The notes: generated from the sequence alone by a model not told the origin. A stretch of DNA of 64,000 nt from Morinoia aosen (GCA_030386875.1 CM059573.1:26949891-27013890); one strand, 5' to 3'; counted from the stretch's first letter, positions 11,212 to 21,893 are shown. Made by a program: numbers and translations.

Positions 11212-11610
11212 AAAAACATTAAAATTAAACATATCAATGCTCGTAGCCTCTTTAGTAAGCTGGATGACATTAGAGTAATGTTGGTCACAGAAGACATTGA
11301 CATTTTATGTGTTTCCAAGACATGGTTCGACTCGCGAACTCAGAGCTCCTTTTTCAATATTCCCGATTACGTGCTGTACCGCCATGACAGCGTTAAAAAT
11401 AGCAAAGGTAGTGGTTCTTGTATTTTCGTAAAAGAAATTTACCAGTCGTCTTTACTTTTAACAAACGAAGTGTGCGAGGGCATAGAGATGGTTTGGTTGA
11501 AAGTGCAAATAAATAAACATAAATCCATCATTACCGGCAGCCTTTACCGGCACCCATCAGCTTCTCTACCAACAACAGTAGAGTTCATTGAGAAAATTTT
11601 CAAAGAAATT
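11212..11610 (+). pseudogene. ORF2 endonuclease domain, N-terminal part
   Basis: This begins the apurinic/apyrimidinic-type endonuclease that nicks target DNA for target-primed reverse transcription. The frame opens after a TAA at 11209-11211 and shows INARSLFSKLDD, typical of the family's first motif. The first ATG is at 11278. The metal-binding Glu of the usual ETW motif is replaced: the codon at 11317-11319 is AAG (Lys) in CVSKTWF. LYRHPS near 11540-11560 corresponds to the YRxP motif. The frame runs into the LTR insertion at 11611 and continues at 13666. Confidence 0.85.
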
Positions 11611-11974
11611 TGTTATATCGTGGTTTTTCATCACATTATTAGGATTAGTAATTGTAGCTGCAAACTACAGTATCGGTAGCTGTAACTACCGTAACTGAAG
11701 CGTTAGCTTCAGGAGTAGGAAAAGGAAACTCTTAGCTAGGTTCCTATTCTTGTACTGAATCATCCATACACCGACTCTGCTTATAAGCTATAGTGCTCGG
11801 AAGTTAAACAATGCTCTTCCGGTGCATACCAATGCGATGCGCCCCCAAGGCACAGCTTCCGGCGGAGGTCCCATAAAGACATCTGACCTGAACGCAATAA
11901 GGCATCCGGCAAGACGCGCAAACCTCATCTCCGGAAACCCATAAACCCAACGATGCCTACTTCACTATATAACA
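11611..11974 (-). repeat. LTR (3' LTR of the minus-strand element), 364 bp
   Basis: Terminal TGTTATAT and ATATAACA form the inverted dinucleotide-bearing ends. Compared with the other LTR it carries 68 extra bases, bounded by two copies of CCCATAAA (11870-11877 and 11938-11945). Outside that block I count only about three substitutions. Confidence 0.93.
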
Positions 11975-11989
11975 ACTTCCCTCCCTTTA
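11975..11989 (-). other. Polypurine tract of the LTR element
   Basis: Read on the minus strand this is AAAGGGAGGGAAGT, abutting the TGTTATAT start of the 3' LTR. It is the expected position and composition of the plus-strand primer. Confidence 0.8.
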
Positions 11990-12102
11990 AATGAATGTAT
12001 GTGACAAAAAGAAGGAAGAGCTCAGCAACGTATTCGCATTACAGGTTTAGTTACTCAACTTGATCTACGAGGTTAATTTTGCACAGGGGAACTGCTAACA
12101 GG

Positions 12103-12450
12103 CTAATCAGGAGTCTCTGTTTCCCCACTGCGGATAGATCCCAAACTACTGTGCAACAACTGATTTGAATGTCTTTTCAAGATTACATTTAATGCTAATA
12201 TTTGAACATGAAAGACATTAACAGCCACTTTACTAACAATAATTCCCTTCAGCCACTTGGGACCATTTCTAAAATTCAGAGCAAGAACAAGATCACCGAC
12301 ATCAAATTGAGTTACATACATAGGCTTAGACCTGGACACAGAATATTTAGGATGAACTCTATCTCTAGAAGTAACATATTTACGATTGTTTAGCGCAACA
12401 GAGGGAGCAATTTTTGTGACACTTTGAGGAATACAATGTGATTGAAATAA
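12103..12450 (-). pseudogene. Integrase C-terminal domain remnant
   Basis: The minus-strand frame at 12339-12103 reads FDVGDLVLALNFRNGPKWLK and then GIIVSKV...VFHVQI...KRHSNQLL. This matches the SH3-like integrase tail of Ty3/gypsy elements (F-x-GD-V-L, GPKW-x-G-I, KRHxDQL). The frame extends upstream without an ATG (SVTKIAPSVALNNRKYV) before losing similarity near 12450. The catalytic DDE core is missing: only about 90 bases separate this from the end of the gag relic. Confidence 0.82.
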
Positions 12451-12537
12451 CGCGTAATTAGTTTGTACATCAGAGAAATTATGAACAGAGTTACCGTCAC
12501 AAGTATCGTTCCTAGGGTTTTGTAGAATAACTTCGTT

Positions 12538-13367
12538 CTACTGCTGTAGAGGCTTACTTGAACTCTTCATTGACACATCTTCTCTGCCGACGTAGCCCTG
12601 ACAACCGCTCCTTTCCGGCTGCCCTATGTAAGTGCGAGCTGCGTCAAATTCTTCTCGTGTAGGTCCCCTTCGTGTAACAGGAGAAGGTCGTGCTGCAGTC
12701 GTAGATTTGCAAACTTTAGAAATGTGGCCTATTTTTCCACATTTTTTGCATTTTAATAATTTAATTTTAGGGCATAGCAATTCTTTGTAAGGTGCTTCTG
12801 CCTAGTTCCGCAGCGAATGCATATGTAATTCGGCTGTAGTTTTTCTGTAGTGAAAAACGATGAAGGTGAATCCTCACGAATAATATCTGGAGCGTCGAAG
12901 CTTTACTGTTCAATGAGTTTTGCATGTTCAACGCATTCGTTGAAGGACTTGCTGTCACACTTCTGTAGAAACGCGCTGAGAATTTGCGCTGAATGTAGAC
13001 CGGCCACAAAGTATCTCTCAAGAGACGATCGCGACCGCACTTTTCGTAGTTGCACGAAGATGCCAAGTCATTTAACGTTTTAGCATAACTTTGTATGGAT
13101 TCATTAACACTTTGCTCTCTGTTTAGAAATATAACAGATGCGCCAACAGTGAATTTCTTGATTTTAAATTGTTGTTTAACTTTCATTCAAGTTCCTCATA
13201 TGTAGCATCAGTGAGTAACGTAGGTTAAATTCTTCGTTGTAGATTATTACTCACTGTTTTCACTTCAACGTCGAATGGAGTACAGCCAACTGTAGAATGC
13301 GCCATCTTAATTTCGGAGCACTTGTAACCTTCAAATTTACTTTGGAGATTCGAAATCTTCGTCGCCA
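12538..13367 (-). pseudogene. Gag relic with CCHC zinc knuckle
   Basis: The minus-strand ATG at 13367-13365 overlaps the primer-binding-like site and begins MATKISNLQSKFEGY. The frame is broken by stops and shifts. A middle piece (NESIQSYAKTLNDLASSCNY, in 13186-12767) resembles the gag capsid region of gypsy elements. The 12780-12538 frame holds CKKCGKIGHISKVC, a C-X2-C-X4-H-X4-C knuckle at 12750-12709. Nucleocapsid knuckles bind the element RNA during particle assembly. No intact product is possible. Confidence 0.82.
13355..13367 (-). other. Putative tRNA primer-binding site
   Basis: Two bases inside the 5' LTR (minus orientation) is TGGCGACGAAGAT. The leading TGG is expected for pairing with a tRNA CCA tail. 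The tRNA identity cannot be told by eye. Confidence 0.6.
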
Positions 13368-13369
13368 TT

Positions 13370-13665
13370 TGTTATATCGTGGTTTTTCATCACGATATTA
13401 GGATTAGTAATTGTAGCTGCAAACTACAGTATCGGTAGCTGTAACTACCGTAACTGAAGCGTTAGCTTCAGGAGTAGGAAAAGGAAACTCTTAGCTAGGT
13501 TCCTATTCTTGTACTGTATCATCCATACACCGACTCTGCTTATAAGCTATAGTGCTCGGAAGTTAAACAATGCTCTTCCGGTGCATACCAATGCGATGCG
13601 CCCCCAAGGCACAGCTTCCGGCGGAGGTCCCATAAACCCAACGATGCCTACTTCACTATATAACA
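13370..13665 (-). repeat. LTR (5' LTR of the minus-strand element), 296 bp
   Basis: Nearly identical to the 11611-11974 copy but lacking 68 bp between two CCCATAAA octamers, so only one octamer remains. A TTATAAGC TATA-like box lies in the middle of both LTRs. Confidence 0.93.
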
Positions 13666-15503
13666 AAATTTTAGCTACAAAAATGTCATTCTTTGCTTTC
13701 GGTGATTTTAATATTGACCTAACGGATGAAGAAAATCAGCTTAGCAGACTGTTGTACAAACTAAACCTTTCACAAATGGTTAAAGAACCGACTCGCGTTA
13801 CAAGAGTATCTAAGACTCTCCTCGATTTAGCAATCACAAACAAACCTACGGCAATACTTAATACAGTAATATCACCCTCTGTCGCCGATCACCACTCTGT
13901 AGAATGTAAAATTAATATTGCAAAGGAAAGACAAAACTATCGTCTCATGACTTACCGCCTAAAAAGTCAATATTCGCCGGAACTATTTAATGAAAAACTT
14001 CTAAACAGGCTCACCGAATTTCAGAGCATGATGCAATCAGACGATGTGGACATTCAGGTTTCTATCTTTAACGAGAACTTTACAGCAGCTCTAAATGAAT
14101 GCGCTCCTTATATCACCAAAAAAACTAGGCCGAAACGCACTCTGTGGATTACCAGCGAAATTAAAGACCTAAGCAGAATAAAGAAAATTTACTTGCGAGA
14201 GTATAAAGAAAACAGGTCAAACATTACTTTATACAGGAGATATAAAGAACTTGGAAAGATTCTTCGGAAGAAAATCACGCAAGCAAAACAAACTCACTTC
14301 CACCAAGAACTATTCATGGCAAAAAATAATCCAAAACGTACATGGGAAATCATTAGAGAGGTGGCTCAATATAAAAACTTAGAGCGCAAAAGTGATTTTG
14401 AAAATCCTTTGGAAAAAGCCACTGAGTTCAACACTTTCTTTTCAAAAGTAGGTGCCCAAGTCTTCGATGAAGTGAGTAAAACCAGTCCGAGGAAATGGAC
14501 AGTTGAAAGTTCATGCCCTACTGCACTTTCAAAAACTGGCGCCCTGTGGAAGCCACGCCCTATCGATCTACCAGAGTTAAAAACTATTTTATACTCATTG
14601 AAAAACACAAAAGCAGTTGGACATGATGGAATCAACCTCCAATACATAAAAGACAGTTTTCCAGTCACAGCACCATTTATTCGTTTGATTATCAACACAT
14701 CAATAGCTACTAACAAGTTTCCAAAACAATGGAAACACTCTATAATTAGACCGTTGCATAAAACTGGTGACATAAATACAGCATCAAATTACAGACCCAT
14801 TAGCCTTTTACCTGTCCTGTCCAAAATATTAGAAAAAGTAGTAACGAATCAACTGTCATCTCACCTGGACGAGTCAAATTTACTTCATCGAAATCAATTT
14901 GCCTATAGGAAGAACACTAGCACTCAAGACGCCCTGCTTAACATCACTGAAAAAATATACAACGACATCGATCAAAAAAATGTAACACTTCTGCTGCTAC
15001 TTGATCTCTCTAAAGCATTCGACAGCGTAGAACATAATCAACTCCTACGAAAAATACTGAACTTAGGAGTGGATACACAGTGGTTTAAAAGTTACCTTTC
15101 AAATCGGTCTCATGCAGTCCTCTTAGATAACAAGTTGTCCCCATTCCTTCCAAACAGCTTTGGTGTCCCTCAAGGATCAATTCTGGGCCCGCTACTGTTT
15201 TCAATTTTCATAAACGATTTCCCTTCAATGCCTTCTAACACACGAATCTCCATGTATGCAGATAACGTCCAAATTGCAATGACAAGCTCTGTAGCAGAAA
15301 TACCACAGACGAAAAAAGGAGCTGAAGCTCTATTGATCAGCCTCAAGTCATGGTATGACCAAAATGGTCTCAAGCTAAACGCGAACAAAACACAATTCAT
15401 TATTTTTGGGTCAAAGCATTCAATAAACAACATTCGAAATCTAGATCTAACTCTTACAGTTGGGAATGATACAATTCACCCATCAGAAAAAATAAAAAAT
15501 TAA
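13666..15503 (+). pseudogene. ORF2 endonuclease C-terminus and reverse transcriptase
   Basis: Continuation of ORF2 after the LTR insertion. The endonuclease motifs GDFN (13701-13712) and ADHHSV (13884-13901) are kept. RT blocks follow: NYRPISLLPVLSKILEK near 14790-14840, QFAYRKNTSTQDALL, and motif A DLSKAFD (first Asp at 15003-15005). GVPQGSILGPLLFSIFIND follows around 15162-15220. The catalytic YADD box is YADN (15255-15266), losing the second Asp, which should abolish polymerisation. The frame ends at TAA 15501-15503, where relatives continue with a LG-x-x-FD segment. The apparent open frame upstream of 13666 is LTR sequence and not part of this gene. Confidence 0.9.
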
Positions 15504-16100
15504 CGTATTTTGTTCGATAGGAACATGTCCATCAAATCCCACGTTGATAAAACCTGCAACGCAATTCACGGGACCTTACTGTTTTTCAATCGTATAAAAA
15601 ATATGCTTGACGAAGAATCTAGATTGTTGGCCGTTCATTCTTTGGTCTTATCACGTATTGACTACTGTAGCCTGGTCTGGGGAGGTATATCGAAAGATCT
15701 TCAAAAAGACCTACAAAAATGCATGAATTTTGCAGCAAAGGTTGTATGCAACGGTAAATTCAAAAAGCATGACCACGTAACACCTCTCCTGCATAAACTT
15801 GGCTGGGCTCCGATTCGGGAAAGGTTCCAGGCGCACAAAGCCCAATACGTTTTCTCCTCTTTATATCTTCCTCATGGCAGTGCTGAAATAGTGGAATTCC
15901 CCTCCCCTACCGTCACGAACCAAAGGCCGAACAGGAGACGTGATGTCTCAATCAAATACCGTTCATCTAACATCGGGCAGAAGGCTCTGTCAGTATCAGG
16001 CGCCTTACTATGGAACAGACTCTCCCAGAGCTTCAAAACCCCTCAAACACTGAGAGAATTCAAAACTAAAATGGCTCTCTATCTTGCGTCAACACAATAA
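15504..16100 (+). pseudogene. ORF2 C-terminal region after a premature stop
   Basis: Same frame as the RT, resuming directly after one in-frame stop. It contains FDRNMSIKSHVDKTC, then VLSRIDYCSLVWGG and LLWNRLS, which are typical of the region downstream of the RT in CR1/L2/Jockey-type elements. The gene ends with TAA at 16098-16100. A single base change explains the stop, so decay is recent relative to the older relics in this window. Confidence 0.85.
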
Positions 16101-16732
16101 GTGTGAACTGCAGCACGTGCTGGAGGAGTGCGTACATGCAGTACGTATGTGCGTATATGCGTATGGATATCGGTGTACGTATGTGCGTGTCTGTATGTTT
16201 AGAACGTATTCCCTTTTAAAATGCTCATGTTGATCCTGTTGTGACGCAGTGTCGTCCTTTACACTCTTCCAGTGTGCTTTCGGCCACACCATTTGAGGTT
16301 GTTTTGACTTTCTCGTTTTGCCCCAGCAATCTTGATAATGTTACGGTTGGCATTGTACATCGGTCCCTCCCATCTATTTTGAATCCGGTAAATTTTTCTG
16401 TGCCAAAGCTTGTAGTATACGAAATTTAAATTTTTCCGTTATTGTAAAATCGTTCATTTCATCCATACCAGGTATTTTAGCTTACCAGTTGATACAAAAC
16501 AATGTAAAACTGCCTATAACATCAACCTAGCAGTCAAAGATGCAAATTAATTCTGGATCTACCCGTTGTACCTTCAACCTTTAATCCCTCATTTCACTAG
16601 TTCCAACGTTCGCAAGCTCAAATTTCAATATGGAAATGCACCAACTGGAGTGTTCTTAACAACGCATCACATGTGCAATGTTTTCCTGACCCCTTGAAAT
16701 AAAATCCAGTGTTAAAATCAGACCAACACAAC
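16101..16732. other. 3' region after ORF2, end of element not located
   Basis: The first ~100 bases are rich in alternating TACGTATGTGCGTA-like words and may be the element's 3' untranslated region. I found no poly-A tail, terminal short repeat or target duplication marking the end. Confidence 0.45.
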
Positions 16733-16955
16733 GGAAAGAATGCATTTATCTCCGTACTTTTCTCCAAATTATTTGTTCCAAAACTTAACCGATAGAAATA
16801 TTACGATCCTCATGTATTTGATATCAACACAATGGAAGGAATGCATTTTCTTTGTACTTTTCTCCCAACCATTTGTTTCAAAATCAATCAATATAAATAT
16901 TACGATCCTCATGTATTCGATCTCAAGTCATGGTCTTAACTTTAAGATACTCGTA
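16733..16955. repeat. Two-copy ~110-bp satellite-like unit
   Basis: Both copies contain CAACACAAYGGAARGAATGC, TGTACTTTTCTCC, ATTTGTT and TATTACGATCCTCATGTAT. Diverged relatives recur at 18.05-18.47 kb. Confidence 0.75.
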
Positions 16956-18049
16956 AGTACTTTTCGCTCATATTGAAGCTTTTTGAACATGCGACGGAAT
17001 TCATTAGCAAATTTTTTTTGTGTATATTGGTGTTCCAGCTGTGTAGCAAATATTACGGGCTCATGATCCAATAACACGCACCCTAACAAGAGTATTTTCA
17101 GCTATGTGTCACAGGGATTTTGTGTTCTTAGTGACTCACTTTCATCTTGCATTTCCTAACAGATATTAATTACCGCAAAGAGAGAGAGCGGATGTCAAAT
17201 GTGAGGGTATTTTAGTACATACTTTCTCTACTTCGATCTCGTTGAAACATTTAAAAAGGCTTCGGATCTGACGAATGTCATAACTTTGAAAATCATCATT
17301 TTAACCTTCTTATTCTGGTCTCGAATTGCTGTCGTAAGCTTTGTGTGGTAAACTCTTCTTACCTTTTTATTCACCACTAATTTTAAATAGTTAACTTTTG
17401 CACGGTTCCACCTATGTTGAAAATATTACATCTAGCGATGTAAAACAATACTTTTCATGTCTTTAACCCCGATGTACTCTTTGCGAAAGTACTATTTGCG
17501 CAAGTAATAAATATCATAACCATTTTGTGTTCTGTTATAGCAAATATAATCGTTGGGACACCTTGCATAGGGATGAAAGATCGGATGTGGGCTTTCACCG
17601 GATGTAAGATATAAACAAATGTAAGCGTAACCAAATGTAGAGGCATGACCGGATGCAGGGCATCACCGGGAGAGGGAGAGAAGTGTTGTCGGATGGGCGA
17701 AAGGAATTCCTGGATTTTGGAGTTGATAATTTATTAGAAAAATAATACGCTCCATGTCCATTTCCGGGCACCACAGATGAAGTACTAGTAATTGTGGAAA
17801 GCAACCTCATTCCGCTGCGTGGAACCAACAGTTGTGATGCTCTTTTTGTTCGACCGGAGTAAGCAAGATCAATATTAAAATGACTTAATGAACGTAAAAT
17901 AAGATAAATTTTCAATCCCTAGCAAAAATTTCAGAAATTGAAACTTAGAAATTGAAACACAGAAACTGAAACTTAGTGCCGCCCTCCAAATGCAAACGAT
18001 CCTCTTATACATATTATTGTTTATTTTTTATTAACTTGTGCTTCTCCCT
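16956..18049. other. Non-coding stretch, nothing recognised
   Basis: Contains a GAGAGAGAG-type purine tract near 17,178 and repeated CCGGATG words at 17.58-17.70 kb, but no gene or element end that I can support. Confidence 0.4.
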
Positions 18050-18470
18050 AAATCCTGTGTCGACAACCATCATGTGTATTACGATAACCATGTATGAATA
18101 GCAATTAAGGATCTAAATCATATGTTCCAACACTTAACATGGATATTACGATAACCATGTATAAATAGCAATTAAGGGTTTCTATGCTAAGGTATTTGAA
18201 TGCATTTTTCGCTTTAATTTTTCAATACTTATGCGTACTAATGAGAGTGTTTTTCAAATGAACGTCGCGAGGATTGTGCTCTCCTAGTTTCAAAATCAGA
18301 TTAGGCAAGGAAAGGAACTCAATTTTGTTGTACTTTTCTATCAATCATTTCGTTTCAACATTTTACACGGGTATTACGATACCAATGTGTTATAATCATT
18401 TAAGGATGTTAATGTTAAGGTGTTTTAAAAACCAATGTATCGACATTTCATGTTTGTACTTTATTGGAAA
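18050..18470. repeat. Diverged satellite units related to 16.73 kb
   Basis: Three imperfect units contain TATTACGATAACCATGTAT, AGCAATTAAGG, TGTACTTTTCT and TTTCAACA. They match the 16.73-16.95 kb unit in order of words but with heavy divergence. Confidence 0.6.
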
Positions 18471-18510
18471 TAAAATGTTTTTCTTTTCTTTCTTTTCTTT
18501 ATTGAAAGGA

Positions 18511-18815
18511 AAGTGCTTTTTGAATTTAAACGCTTATTGAATGGAAAACGTTCACTGAATGGAAAAGCTTCTTGAATTTAAACGCTTATTGAATGAAAAC
18601 GCTTATTGAATGAAAAACGCTCACCGAATGGAAACGCTTTTTGAATTTAAACGCTTATTGAATGGAAAGCGTTTTTTGAATTTAAACGCTTATTGAATGG
18701 AAAACGTTCACTGAATGGAAAAGCTTTTTGAATTTAAACGCTTATTGAATGGAAACGCTTATTGAATGGAAAACGCTAACTGAATAGAAACGCTTTTGAA
18801 TGGAAAACGCTCACT
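18511..18815. repeat. 17-bp tandem array, right copy
   Basis: About 18 units of the drifted types AATTTAAACGCTTATTG, AATGGAAACGCTTATTG and AATGGAAAACGCTCACTG. A loose three-unit period (~52 bp) starting with TTTTTGAATTTAAACGC recurs several times. It matches the right-hand third of the array at 7.70-8.05 kb. Confidence 0.93.
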
Positions 18816-20442
18816 TCTAATGAAACTCGATCAGCAGCCGTAATGAATCAGGAACAAGGAGCGAGCTTTATTGTGCTCATACCTGATCGGGACGAGAATA
18901 ATACTCTAGCTGAACCAAGGATCCTCATTTATCCTGCCCACGGAACTGAGTTTAAAATTTTATCGTCAACCGGTCGTGCGATAATTTGTTACACTGACTG
19001 ATGGGTGCTTTTATTGAGCAGAGGATTATGCCATCATTGATATATTTGACTGGGGTTTGTGTGCTGTCAGCTTAAGAGCACTGAATGGTGAGTAATATAA
19101 TATGAAAATTGCACCGTGCGTGTTGGGTTGTGTTTTAAGCAGCTTTTGACAGTCGTAGTTGCACAGCGGGTGTCGTAGTGGATTATTGAAAGACGAGGAT
19201 GTATACTCCGTTTGAGCGGTGTCTGTTTGCCAGTGTGCTTTGAAGAGTGGTTTTTGAATTCCATCTCAGGCTTTATTAAATATAGTAAATAGTATAGTGA
19301 AAAATAAAAAAGTAAATAGCAAAAGTTAAATCAAGAGAATTTGGCAAAGCCTCCTCATCAATTCAAAGCTTCATTAACGAATTGCGAAACATTTCAAGAA
19401 CGTTTAGTTAATAATAAATTAGCTCATAAAACAGGGCTCTTAATTCAGAGCGCTTTTTCTTCAGTACTATCACATATTACCCAACTAATTGAACGTTTCG
19501 TAGGTTCCTAACAGACATTCATGAACTTGAACAATAGATTAAACACATGAATAGACGTAAATAGACAATTTCCTAGGGCATTATTTCGAATTTTATTGAA
19601 AGTCAACTCATCATTAACGCTGGAACAAAAAATTTCATCCCAACTTTTATCGAAGTGAATATCATTGAAACAGAGCATCGTATAGTTGAATAGGTCTGTG
19701 CGAATTACAATTGTACGCTGGATTTGAGAATTACCCCTAGAAAATAAAAATAAAACTTTGGGGGTGGGACTTCACTGAGCATTGAATCGTAAGAAGCTCT
19801 CAAAAGTGAATAATTTCAAAATGTAAATGTTCATGCTCGCCATCATATCCCAAGCTACATCACTTAAGAACACATGCAAATTTCATATCACAAATAAGTG
19901 TCAACTATAACAACGGCTGATAACTTTCCACTCCATGCATAGAGCAAGTGAGAACTATAATCTTGAAGTGAAGGGATATTTTAAGATGACATTTAATCCT
20001 AACCCAGTTGGTAAATGTCATACCATACAATGAATTTTCAAGAATATTTAGGACGCAAGAATGTAAGGATAGTTATTCACGATCAAGCCAGACACTGTCT
20101 CATGTACTTAGAAGAGGGAGGAATTGTGACTAAGTTTTTATTTTCTCAACGAGAAGAAACACCCGGTTCGTAGTTTGGAGTCACGAACTCACCGCAGGAG
20201 AGGCGAGATCTGCCCACCACAGGGCCACAGTGACCTCAGGTAAAATATGTCAATGCATCTCGTCCACATTGCCATAAATATTCATGTGTCCACCACGACT
20301 ACCAGCATACGTATTGTTCTTGTCTTAAAGTTCTCAGCACAAATTGGTGACCGAAAAAGGTGTTTATTTAGGGTATAGATTAAGCTATATCACGGCACTG
20401 CAGGTAAATATTTCGTTACCCTGAGGCATATATCCGAAATTG
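18816..20442. other. Non-coding stretch, nothing recognised
   Basis: No element ends, RNA genes or convincing ORFs seen. Confidence 0.4.
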
Positions 20443-20680
20443 AACGAAGGTTTTGTTGAAATTTTGCATTTGAGTCTTCTTCCTCCAGCATTGTGTTGTC
20501 AAAAGTGAAATATTCCGTTGCCAGTAGAGCGGCGGTTTTGGCGAAATTTAGCACTCGAGTCTTCCACCACCATTGCACTGTCAAGAGTGAAATGTTACTT
20601 TGTCTGTAGATCGGAGGTTTTGGTAAAATTTAGCACTCAAGTCTTCCGCCAGCATCGCGCCGTCAAGAGTGAAACACGGG
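20443..20680. repeat. Three-copy ~75-bp tandem repeat
   Basis: Units share GGAGGTTTTGGTAAAATTTA-like, GCACTCRAGTCTTCC, CCAGCATYG and GTCAAGAGTGAAA segments. The first copy is the most diverged. Confidence 0.75.
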
Positions 20681-21657
20681 ATGGCATCCTAAGAGGCGGT
20701 ATAAGGCCGTGCCCACCGACCTGTAGCAAGGAAGTCATATGGGACGTCCGCTACAGTATTGCAGAGATCTGGAGGCTCTTTATCATGGTGAGAGTCGTGC
20801 GAAAATCTTCTTGATTTCAAGGAAAATGATGCGAAGCACGTGTTTACATTGGGAAAACAGATTCAAAATTTTGAGACCAAAGTCAAGATTATTACGCAAG
20901 GACCTCACTTTGTGAAAAAATTCTGCAACATAAACATTGCATTCAAAAAGGATTTTGTTAAATTATTTTGAAAAAGCGTGAATATTCAAGTACATCAGTA
21001 AACACAAGCTGTTGAAAAGACTTGCATTACCAACCTTCGGAAAGAATAGGTGAATTGAGCGGAAGAATAGATCAGGTAATTGTGTTACAAATATCTTTTT
21101 TTCATTGTTTAATACATTATAACAATCGTGTTGTTGAAATGTTTTTCAAGCTCTTTGACCTACGGGGAGGGAATTAGTGAGTGAAGTGTCAGCTCAATAA
21201 GTAAACGGTACGATCAACGCTGAAAAACGGACGAGTCTTGGATGAGAAGTATAATGGAATAGACACAATTAGCAGCATTTTATTCAACTTGAAAGAAGTC
21301 TTTTAGATGACCTAAAATTTAAGAAAAACAGTATGGGGAGAGTACTTTATATAAGAGAATCAACAATGCATCCCGGTGTAGAGTGGCTGTGTGGCACACT
21401 GCAAAACCGTGGGGCTGTGACAGATAAATAATATTCCCGCAGAGATTGACTGACTGCAGAGCTCAATCTACATAATGAAGAAGCGAATAAAGTTGACCAT
21501 GAGAAGAACTTTTTTCACAGACCAATAAACAAAACTGCGGATTCTGGTGAATGATAAAGATAATGATAGTTACAAAGGTTAAATGGATCTTTGCAAAGGA
21601 CAGGAGTAATGGACAACTCAGCGTTAAGACAACATGGCTTTTAGACAACAAAAACAA
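20681..21657. other. Non-coding stretch, nothing recognised
   Basis: No supported feature. Confidence 0.4.
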
Positions 21658-21893
21658 AAAACTTAGGACAACAACACGTCTTTTCCTCTCTGAGGCGTTG
21701 ATGCGTGAGAGAAGTAGGATATGATAGAGACATAAAGGATGAGAGTACCCGCTGCGATGTCGCAACAACAGCAAAAAGACCTTAAGACAGCAATATGTCT
21801 TTTCCTCTCTGAGGCGTTGATGCGTGAAAGAAGGAGGGAGTGAAGGAGACACAGAGAGAGGATAAGAGTACCCGCTGCGGTGTCGCAGTAGGT
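21658..21893. repeat. Two-copy ~118-bp tandem duplication
   Basis: Both copies contain CTTTTCCTCTCTGAGGCGTT, GATGCGTGA, GAGAGTACCCGCTGCG and TGTCGCA. The overlapping reverse open frames here (21463-22024) repeat the same peptide and are products of the duplication, not genes. Confidence 0.85.

Larger units (their letters stand above)
11611..13665 (-). mobile_element. Ty3/gypsy-type LTR retrotransposon, internally deleted
   Basis: Direct LTRs at 11611-11974 and 13370-13665 begin TGTTATAT and end ATATAACA. They are flanked on both sides by AAATT, a perfect 5-bp target duplication. The element is transcribed on the minus strand. Next to the right LTR lies a primer-binding-site-like TGGCGACGAAGAT. 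Next to the left LTR lies a purine tract. The 1.4-kb interior keeps a gag relic with a CCHC knuckle and the C-terminal end of integrase. Protease, RT, RNase H and the integrase core are absent. It must have moved in trans or lost them on insertion. Confidence 0.93.
8056..16100 (+). mobile_element. Non-LTR retrotransposon with OTU-type ORF1, interrupted by an LTR element
   Basis: A LINE-type element with a 5' leader (about 8056-8286), ORF1 (to 11060) and ORF2 (apurinic endonuclease plus reverse transcriptase, to 16100). A reverse-oriented LTR element occupies 11611-13665, so the element without that insertion is about 6 kb. The C-terminal region after the RT resembles CR1/L2/Jockey-type elements, with an LSRIDYC-like motif. 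The 3' end was not located: no poly-A tail or terminal microsatellite is clear after 16100. ORF2 carries a damaged endonuclease residue, a damaged RT motif and an in-frame stop, so this copy is inactive. The clade is inferred from motif style only. Confidence 0.88.

Noticed and set aside
11795..11830. 5S rRNA-like segment in the LTR (CGGAAGTTAAACAATGCTC)
   Set aside because: Only about 19 bases recall the 5S internal region; the rest of the LTR does not follow 5S structure.
13509..13665. N-terminal 52 residues of the long frame running into the RT
   Set aside because: This part is LTR sequence and opens on TTG; the true ORF2 segment resumes at 13666.
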